Of a stretch of 64,000 nt of DNA, positions 55,861-64,000 are shown one piece after another. Every line of letters begins with the position of its first letter. Position 1 is the stretch's first letter. Position numbers and translations under genes: made by a program. The DNA is from Megachile rotundata. Taxonomy: Eukaryota > Arthropoda > Insecta > Hymenoptera > Megachilidae. Location of the stretch: positions 62,001-126,000 of the forward strand of contig NW_027473609.1 in NCBI RefSeq assembly GCF_050947335.1, read 5' to 3'. The notes under the pieces are model-generated. The model had not been told where the DNA came from and ran no database searches. It saw nothing but the letters and a program-made list of their open reading frames with translations.

Positions 55861-57194
55861 CATATAAGCATAATATGGCTAATAATATGAGTTAGATTGA
55901 TAACAATAACAGTAATATGTATAGTTATTGTCGTTCTATCGATAATATAAGCATAATATGGCTAATAATATGAGTTAGATTGATAATACTAAGAGTAGTG
56001 AGTATAGTAATTGTCGTTCTATCGATCATGTAAACATAATATGACTAATAATATGAGTTAGATTGATAATAGTAAGTGTAATAAGTATAGTAAATGTTGT
56101 GCTATCGATCATATCTGCATAATATGGTTAATAATATGAGTTAGATTGATAATAATAAGAGCAATAAGTATAGCAATTGTCGTTCTATCGATCATATCTG
56201 CATAATATGGTTAATAATATGAGTTAGATTGATAATAGTGAGTGTAATAAGTATAGTAATTGCAGTTCTATCGATCATATAAGCATAATATGGCTAATAA
56301 TATGAGTCAGATTCATAATAATGAGAGTAATAAGTATAGTAATTGTCGTTCTATCGATCATTTAAGCATAATATGGCGAATAATATGAGGTGGGTTGATA
56401 AAAATAAGAATAATAAGTATAGTAATTGTCGTTCTATCGATCTTATAAGCATAATATGGCTATTAATATGAGTTAGATTGATAATAATATCAGTAATAAG
56501 TATAGTAATTGTGGTTCTATCGATAATATAACCATAATATGGCTAATAATATGAGTTAGATTGATAATACTAAGAGTAGTGAGAATAGTAATTCTCGTTC
56601 TATCGATCATATAAGCATAATATGGCTAATAATGTGAGTTAGATTGATAATAATAAGAGTAATGAGTATAGTTATTGTCGTTCTATCGTTAATATAAGCA
56701 TAATATGGCTAATAATATGAGTTAGATTGATAATAATAACAGTAGTAAGTATAGTAATTGTGGTTCTATCGATAATATAAGCATAATATGGCTAATAATA
56801 TGAGTTAGATTGATAATACTAAGAGTAGTGAGTATAGTAATTGTAGTTCTATCGGTCATATCTGCATAATATAGTTAATAATGTGAGTTAGATTCATAAT
56901 AATATGAGAAATAAGTATAGTAATTGTCGTTCTATCGATCATATAAGCATAATATGGCTAATAATATGAGTTAGATTGATAATAATAAGAGTAATAAGTA
57001 TAGTAATTGTCGTTCTATCGATCATATGAGCATAATATGGCTAATAATATGAGTTAGAGTGATAATACTAAGAGTAGTGAGTATAGTAATTCTCATTCTA
57101 TCGATCATATAAGCATAATATGGCTAATAATATGAGTTAGAGTGATAATACTAAGAGTAGTGAGTATAGTAATTCTCATTCTATCGATCATATA
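55861..57194. repeat. Q-I-R segment repeated at 62667-64000
   Basis: Q, I, R-S-T-U-V-W, X', Y, H, I-form, L, A, B, C correspond to 62667 onward at 6806 bp (82 monomers) to the end of the window. Small differences: gagcaataag in S (56110) and aatgagagtaat in U (56276) occur only here. The offset is nine monomers larger than for the composite block just upstream, because the later copy has a nine-monomer insertion. Confidence 0.88.
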
Positions 57195-57935
57195 AGCATA
57201 ATATGGCTAATAATATGAGTTAGATTGATAATAGTAACAGTAATAAGTATAGTAATTGTGGTTCTATCGATAATATAAGCATAATATGGCTAATAATATG
57301 AGTTAGAGTGATAATACTAAGAGTAGTGAGTATAGTAATTCTCATTCTATCGATCATATAAGCATAATATGGCTAATGATATGAGTTAGATTGATAATAG
57401 TAACAGAAATAAGTATAGTAATTGTCGTTCTATCGATAATATAAGCATAATATGGCTAATAATATGAGTTAGATTCATAATAATAAGAATAATAAGTATA
57501 GTTATTGTCGTTCTATCGTTAATATAAGCATAATATGGCTAATAATATGAGTTAGATTGATAATAATAACAGTAGTAAGTATAGTAATTGTGGTTCTATC
57601 GATAATATAAGCATAATATGGCTAATAATATGAGTTAGATTGATAATACTAAGAGTAGTGAGTATAGTAATTGTCGTTCTATCGATCATATAAGCATAAT
57701 ATGGCTAATAATATGAGTTAGATTGATAATAATAAGAGTAATGAGTATACTAATTGTAGTTCTATCGATCATATCTGCATAATATGGCTAATAATATGAG
57801 TTAGATTGATAATACTAAGAGTAGTGAGTATAGTAATTGTAGTTCTATCGGTCATATCTGCATAATATAGTTAATAATGTGAGTTAGATTCATAATAATA
57901 TGAGAAATAAGTATAGTAATTGTCGTTCTATCGAT
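56940..57935. repeat. 12-mer HOR unit
   Basis: Complete A-to-L unit, with L at 57853. J (57687) carries tatactaattg. It stands between the R segment and the third composite block, as 49719-50714 does one large period earlier. A truncated unit of the same type begins at 63746 and runs off the window end. Confidence 0.9.
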
Positions 57936-60900
57936 CATATAAGCATAATATGGCTAATAATATGAGTTAGATTGATAATATTAAGAGTAATAAGTATAGT
58001 AATTGTCGTTCTATCGATCATATGAGCATAATATGGCTAATAATATGAGTTAGAGTGATAATACTAAGAGTAGTGAGTATAGTAATTCTCATTCTATCGA
58101 TCATATAAGCATAATATGGCTAATAATATGAGTTAGAGTGATAATACTAAGAGTAGTGAGTATAGTAATTCTCATTCTATCGATCATATAAGCATAATAT
58201 GGCTAATAATATGAGTTAGATTGATAATAGTAACAGTAATAAGTATAGTAATTGTGGTTCTATCGATAATATAAGCATAATATGGCTAATAATATGAGTT
58301 AGAGTGATAATACTAAGAGTAGTGAGTATAGTAATTCTCATTCTATCGATCATATAAGCATAATATGGCTAATGATATGAGTTAGATTGATAATAGTAAC
58401 AGAAATAAGTATAGTAATTGTCGTTCTATCGATAATATAAGCATAATATGGCTAATAATATGAGTTAGATTCATAATAATAAGAGTAATAAGTATAGTAA
58501 TTGTCGTTCTATCGATCATTTAAGCATAATATGGCTAATAATATGAGTTGGGTTGATAAAAATAAGAATAATAAGTATAGTAATTGTCGTTCTATAGATC
58601 ATATAAGCATAATATGGCTAATAATATGAGTTAGATTGATAATAATAAGAGTAATAAGTACAGTAATTGTCGTTCTATCGATCATATAAGCATAATAAGG
58701 CTAACGTTATGAGTTAGAGTGATAATACTAAGAGTAGTGAGTATGGAAATTCTCATTCTATCGATCATATAAGCATAATATGGCTAATAATATGAGTTAG
58801 ATTGATAATAATAAGAGTAATGAGTATAGTAATTGTAGTTCTATCGATCATATAAGCATAATATTTCTAATAATATGAGTTAGATTGATAATAATAAGAG
58901 TAATAAGTATAGTAATTGTCGCTCTATCGATCATATAAGCATAATATGTCTAATAATATGAGTTACAGTGATAATACTAAGAGTAGTGAGTATAGTAATT
59001 CTCATTCTATCGATCATATAAGCATAATATGGCTAATAATATGAGTTAGAGTGATAATACTAAGAGTAGTGAGTATAGTAATTCTCATTCTATCGATCAT
59101 ATAAGCATAATATGGCTAATGATATGAGTTAGATTGATAATAGTAACAGAAATAAGTATAGTAATTGTCGTTCTATCGATAATATTAGCATAATATGGCT
59201 AATAATATGAGTTAGATTCATAATAATAAGAATAATAAGTATAGTAATTGTGGTTCTATCGATAATATAAGCATAATATGGCTAATAATATGAGTTAGAT
59301 TGATAATACTAAGAGTAGTGAGTATAGTAATTGTCGTTCTATCGATCATATAAGCATAATATGGCTAATAATATGAGTTAGATTGATAATAATAAGAGTA
59401 ATGAGTATAGTAATTGTAGTTCTATCGATCATATCTGCATAATATGGCTAATAATATGAGTTAGATTGATAATACTAAGAGTAGTGAGTATAGTAATTGT
59501 AGTTCTATCGGTCATATCTGCATAATATAGTTAATAATGTGAGTTAGATTCATAATAATATGAGAAATAAGTATAGTAATTGTCGTTCTATCGATCATAT
59601 AAGCATAATATGGCTAATAATATGAGTTAGATTGATAATATTAAGAGTAATAAGTATAGTAATTGTCGTTCTATCGATCATATGAGCATAATATGGCTAA
59701 TAATATGAGTTAGAGTGATAATACTAAGAGTAGTGAGTATAGTAATTCTCATTCTATCGATCATATAAGCATAATATGGCTAATAATATGAGTTAGAGTG
59801 ATAATACTAAGAGTAGTGAGTATAGTAATTCTCATTCTATCGATCATATAAGCATAATATGGCTAATAATATGAGTTAGATTGATAATAGTAACAGTAAT
59901 AAGTATAGTAATTGTGGTTCTATCGATAATATAAGCATAATATGGCTAATAATATGAGTTAGAGTGATAATACTAAGAGTAGTGAGTATAGTAATTCTCA
60001 TTCTATCGATCATATAAGCATAATATGGCTAATGATATGAGTTAGATTGATAATAGTAACAGAAATAAGTATAGTAATTGTCGTTCTATCGATAATATAA
60101 GCATAATATGGCTAATAATATGAGTTAGATTCATAATAATAAGAGTAATAAGTATAGTAATTGTCGTTCTATCGATCATTTAAGCATAATATGGCGAATA
60201 ATATGAGTTGGGTTGATAAAAATAAGAATAATAAGTATAGTAATTGTCGTTCTATCGATCATATAAGCATAATATGGCTAATAATATGAGTTAGATTGAT
60301 AATAATAAGAGTAATAAGTACAGTAATTGTCGTTCTATCGATCATATAAGCATAATAAGGCTAACATTATGAGTTAGAGTGATAATACTAAGAGTAGTGA
60401 GTATGGAAATTCTCATTCTATCGATCATATAAGCATAATATGGCTAATAATATGAGTTAGATTGATAATAATAAGAGTAATGAGTATAGTAATTGTAGTT
60501 CTATCGATCATATAAGCATAATATGGCTAATAATATGAGTTAGATTGATAATAATAAGAGTAATAAGTATAGTAATTGTCGCTCTATCGATCATATAAGC
60601 ATAATATGGCTAATAATATGAGTTAGAGTGATACTACTTATAGTAGTGAGTATAGTAATTCTCATTCTATCGATCATATCTGCATAATATGGCTAATAAT
60701 ATGAGTTAGATTGATAATACTAAGAGTAGTGAGTATAGTAATTGTAGTTCTATCGGTCATATCTGCATAATATAGTTAATAATGTGAGTTAGATTCATAA
60801 TAATATGAGAAATAAGTATAGTAATTGTCGTTCTATCGATCATATAAGCATAATATGGCTAATAATATGAGTTAGATTGATAATAATAAGAGTAATGAGT

Positions 60901-61919
60901 ATAGTAATTGTAGTTCTATCGATCATATAAGCATAATATGGCTAATAATATGAGTTAGATTGATAATAGTAACAGTAATAAGTATGGTAATTGTGGTTCT
61001 ATCGATAATATAAGCATAATATGGCTAATAATATGAGTTAGAGTGATAATACTAAGAGTAGTGAGTATAGTAATTCTCATTCTATCGATCATATCTGCAT
61101 AATATGGCTAATAATATGAGTTAGATTGATAATACTAAGAGTAGTGAGTATAGTAATTGTAGTTCTATCGGTCATATCTGCATAATATAGTTAATAATGT
61201 GAGTTAGATTCATAATAATATGAGAAATAAGTATAGTATTTGTCGTTCTATCGATCATATAAGCATAATATGGCTAATAATATGAGTTAGATTGATAATA
61301 ATAAGAGTAATAAGTATAGTAATTGTCGTTCTATCGATCATATGAGCATAATATGGCTAATAATATGAGTTAGAGTGATAATACTAAGAGTAGTGAGTAT
61401 AGTAATTCTCATTCTATCGATCATATAAGCATAATATGGCTAATAATATGAGTTAGAGTGATAATACTAAGAGTAGTGAGTATAGTAATTCTCATTCTAT
61501 CGATCATATAAGCATAATATGGCTAATAATATGAGTTAGATTGATAATAGTAACAGTAATAAGTATAGTAATTGTGGTTCTATCGATAATATAAGCATAA
61601 TATGGCTAATAATATGAGTTAGAGTGATAATACTAAGAGTAGTGAGTATAGTAATTCTCATTCTATCGATCATATAAGCATAATATGGCTAATGATATGA
61701 GTTAGATTGATAATAGTAACAGAAATAAGTATAGTAATTGTCGTTCTATCGATCATATAAGCATAATATGGCTAATAATATGAGTTAGATTGATAATAAT
61801 AAGAGTAATAAGTATAGTAATTGTCGTTCTATCGATCATATGAGCATAATATGGCTAATAATATGAGTTAGAGTGATAATACTAAGAGTAGTGAGTACAG
61901 TAATTCTCATTCTATCGAT
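57936..61919. repeat. Composite block, copy 3 (48 monomers)
   Basis: Same order as 51877-55860 at +6059 bp, with very few base differences that I can see. The 14-mer module lies at 60094-61255. It ends with A and the gagtacag B monomer at 61837, and is followed not by Q but by a nine-monomer insertion. Confidence 0.9.
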
Positions 61920-62666
61920 CATATAAGCATAATATGGCTAATAATATGAGTTAGATTGATAATACTAAGAGTAGCGAGTGTAGTAATTCTCGTTCTATCG
62001 ATCATATAAGCATAATATGGCTAATAATATGAGTTAGATTGATAATAATAAGAGTAGTGAGTATAGTAATTGTCGTTCTATCGATCATATGAGCATAATA
62101 TGGCTAATAATATGAGTTAGAGTGATAATACTAAGAGTAGTGAGTATAGTAATTCTCATTCTATCGATCATATAAGCATAATATGGCTAATAATATGAGT
62201 TAGAGTGATAATACTAAGAGTAGTGAGTATAGTAATTCTCATTCTATCGATCATATAAGCATAATATGGCTAATAATATGAGTTAGATTGATAATAGTAA
62301 CAGTAATAAGTATAGTAATTGTGGTTCTATCGATAATATAAGCATAATATGGCTAATAATATGAGTTAGAGTGATAATACTAAGAGTAGTGAGTATAGTA
62401 ATTCTCATTCTATCGATCATATAAGCATAATATGGCTAATGATATGAGTTAGATTGATAATAGTAACAGAAATAAGTATAGTAATTGTCGTTCTATCGAT
62501 CATATAAGCATAATATGGCTAATAATATGAGTTAGATTGATAATAATAAGAGTAATAAGTATAGTAATTGTCGTTCTATCGATCATATGAGCATAATATG
62601 GCTAATAATATGAGTTAGAGTGATAATACTAAGAGTAGTGAGTACAGTAATTCTCATTCTATCGAT
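61920..62666. repeat. Nine-monomer (747-bp) insertion
   Basis: Compared with 55861, nine extra monomers separate the gagtacag B monomer from Q: an agtagcgag/gtgtag/ctcgtt monomer, an alpha/I hybrid (62003, aataataagagtagtgag), B, C, D, E, F, A and again a gagtacag B (62584). The last monomers repeat the F-A-B order just upstream (61671-61919). The insertion thus looks like a local duplication joined to a fragment of the agtagcgag type. Confidence 0.86.
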
Positions 62667-62832
62667 CATATAAGCATAATATGGCTAATAATATGAGTTA
62701 GATTGATAACAATAACAGTAATATGTATAGTTATTGTCGTTCTATCGATAATATAAGCATAATATGGCTAATAATATGAGTTAGATTGATAATACTAAGA
62801 GTAGTGAGTATAGTAATTGTCGTTCTATCGAT

Positions 62833-63330
62833 CATGTAAACATAATATGACTAATAATATGAGTTAGATTGATAATAGTAAGTGTAATAAGTATAGTAAA
62901 TGTTGTGCTATCGATCATATCTGCATAATATGGTTAATAATATGAGTTAGATTGATAATAATAAGAGTAATAAGTATAGCAATTGTCGTTCTATCGATCA
63001 TATCTGCATAATATGGTTAATAATATGAGTTAGATTGATAATAGTGAGTGTAATAAGTATAGTAATTGCAGTTCTATCGATCATATAAGCATAATATGGC
63101 TAATAATATGAGTCAGATTCATAATAATAAGAGTAATAAGTATAGTAATTGTCGTTCTATCGATCATTTAAGCATAATATGGCGAATAATATGAGGTGGG
63201 TTGATAAAAATAAGAATAATAAGTATAGTAATTGTCGTTCTATCGATCTTATAAGCATAATATGGCTATTAATATGAGTTAGATTGATAATAATATCAGT
63301 AATAAGTATAGTAATTGTGGTTCTATCGAT
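62833..63330. repeat. R-S-T-U-V-W cassette (498 bp), last of 11
   Basis: Six monomers that always travel together. R is the most divergent common variant: catgtaaac start, gactaat, agtaagtgtaataag and aaatgttgtgct. Copies start at 1827, 7886, 13531, 15025, 20005, 21499, 42913, 46482, 49221, 56027 and 62833. Spacings in monomers are 73, 68, 18, 60, 18, 258, 43, 33, 82 and 82. V and W give two subtypes: aggtgggatg with catataag (four copies, 13531-21996) and gtgggttg with cttataag (the five copies from 42913 on). 7886 has cttataag with gttgggttg, and 1827 has gtgggttg with catataag. Confidence 0.88.
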
Positions 63331-63745
63331 AATATAACCATAATATGGCTAATAATATGAGTTAGATTGATAATACTAAGAGTAGTGAGAATAGTAATTC
63401 TCGTTCTATCGATCATATAAGCATAATATGGCTAATAATGTGAGTTAGATTGATAATAATAAGAGTAATGAGTATAGTTATTGTCGTTCTATCGTTAATA
63501 TAAGCATAATATGGCTAATAATATGAGTTAGATTGATAATAATAACAGTAGTAAGTATAGTAATTGTGGTTCTATCGATAATATAAGCATAATATGGCTA
63601 ATAATATGAGTTAGATTGATAATACTAAGAGTAGTGAGTATAGTAATTGTAGTTCTATCGGTCATATCTGCATAATATAGTTAATAATGTGAGTTAGATT
63701 CATAATAATATGAGAAATAAGTATAGTAATTGTCGTTCTATCGAT

Positions 63746-64000
63746 CATATAAGCATAATATGGCTAATAATATGAGTTAGATTGATAATAATAAGAGTAA
63801 TAAGTATAGTAATTGTCGTTCTATCGATCATATGAGCATAATATGGCTAATAATATGAGTTAGAGTGATAATACTAAGAGTAGTGAGTATAGTAATTCTC
63901 ATTCTATCGATCATATAAGCATAATATGGCTAATAATATGAGTTAGAGTGATAATACTAAGAGTAGTGAGTATAGTAATTCTCATTCTATCGATCATATA
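63746..64000. repeat. Start of a 12-mer unit, cut by the window end
   Basis: A (63746), B (63829) and C (63912) follow L at 63663 in the normal 12-mer order, then the first six bases of the next monomer. The array therefore continues past the window on this side, and the first base of the window is likewise inside the array. Confidence 0.9.

Larger units (their letters stand above)
1..64000. repeat. 83-bp satellite array, 771 head-to-tail monomers
   Basis: The entire window is a tandem array of an 83-bp monomer with no interruption and no orientation change. Phase checks agree at every point tested: starts at 84, 167, 1827, 4068, 8135 (1+83k) and 8302, 20005, 33202, 49802, 62833 (2+83k). The common monomer starts catataagcataatatggc, runs through a TAAT-rich middle and ends ttctatcgat, so most junctions carry ATCGAT (ClaI) and GATC. 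My count for the most frequent version is 34 A, 29 T, 14 G, 6 C. It contains short internal direct repeats: taatatg at monomer positions 11-17 and 23-29, and taataag at 44-50 and 53-59. Every normal monomer has stops in all three + frames, so it is non-coding. I do not recognise the satellite family. Centromeric or other heterochromatic satellite is inferred from length and HOR organisation only. Confidence 0.98.

Noticed and set aside
1..64000. CRISPR array (regular repeats with variable parts)
   Set aside because: There is no alternation of short constant repeats with unique spacers. Variation is by scattered substitutions, variant monomers recur many times, and no leader or cas genes are present.
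1..64000. Coding tandem-repeat protein (for example a surface or silk-like repeat)
   Set aside because: 83 is not a multiple of 3, and the normal monomer has TGA, TAG or TAA in every + frame; the reverse strand is also dense in stops from the TTA/CTA/TCA-rich sequence.
1..64000. Bacterial replication origin or plasmid iterons
   Set aside because: Iterons are shorter and few. A 64-kb array of 771 monomers with HORs has no iteron parallel, and no DnaA boxes or rep genes are present.
1..64000. CENP-B box
   Set aside because: No match to the TTCG....A..CGGG core was seen in any common monomer. The CpG-containing end (gtcgttctatcgat) does not fit that consensus.
1..64000. Transposon or IS insertion within the array
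   Set aside because: The 83-bp phase is unbroken and no non-satellite sequence, terminal inverted repeat or target duplication is visible.
1..64000. Promoter-like TATAAT and TATA motifs
   Set aside because: AT content of about 76% makes such matches expected by chance in every monomer, and they have no gene downstream.

Overview
The whole 64-kb window is one uninterrupted head-to-tail satellite DNA array built on an 83-bp, AT-rich monomer (about 24% G+C by my count of the most frequent version). Taking the first base as the start of a monomer (cat-ataagc phase), monomers begin at 1+83k up to 8135 and at 2+83k from 8219 on. That gives 771 complete monomers plus 6 bases. The phase moves once, by one inserted A at 8212/8213. 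I see no gene, RNA gene, transposon, CRISPR array, origin or unique flanking sequence; the normal monomer has stop codons in all three + frames. A long, purely satellite tract with layered higher-order repeats (HORs) is typical of eukaryotic centromeric, pericentromeric, subtelomeric or sex/B-chromosome heterochromatin. I do not recognise the family and cannot name the organism.

Monomers fall into about two dozen recurring variants, which I letter A to Y. They differ mainly at monomer positions 1-9, 17-22, 33-41, 47-60 and 69-74. Three central haplotypes dominate: alpha (aataataagagtaataag with gtcgtt), beta (agtgataatactaag with ctcatt) and gamma (agtaacagtaataag with gtggtt). The variants occur in fixed order, giving HORs: a 12-mer (996 bp, A-B-C-D-E-F-G-H-I-J-K-L), an 18-mer (1494 bp, containing the distinctive catgtaaac monomer R), a 14-mer module (1162 bp, four copies) and a 10-mer cassette (830 bp, three copies).

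Layout: 1-11621 is a heterogeneous zone holding single or few copies of most cassettes found later. 11622-24818 has the 12-mers and 18-mers and a tandem duplication of a 6.3-kb block. 24321-28553 is a composite block that reappears at 51877-55860 and 57936-61919. 28886-40588 is a mosaic of 0.8-1.3 kb duplications built round the 10-mer cassette. 41585-48058 is a 43-monomer (3569-bp) tandem duplication. 48391-64000 holds further R-cassettes, 12-mers and two copies of the composite block.

Private single-base variants shared between distant segments, together with hybrid monomers at in-register junctions, show that the array has grown by repeated block duplication and unequal exchange at many scales. 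Almost all copy-number change is in whole 83-bp steps.
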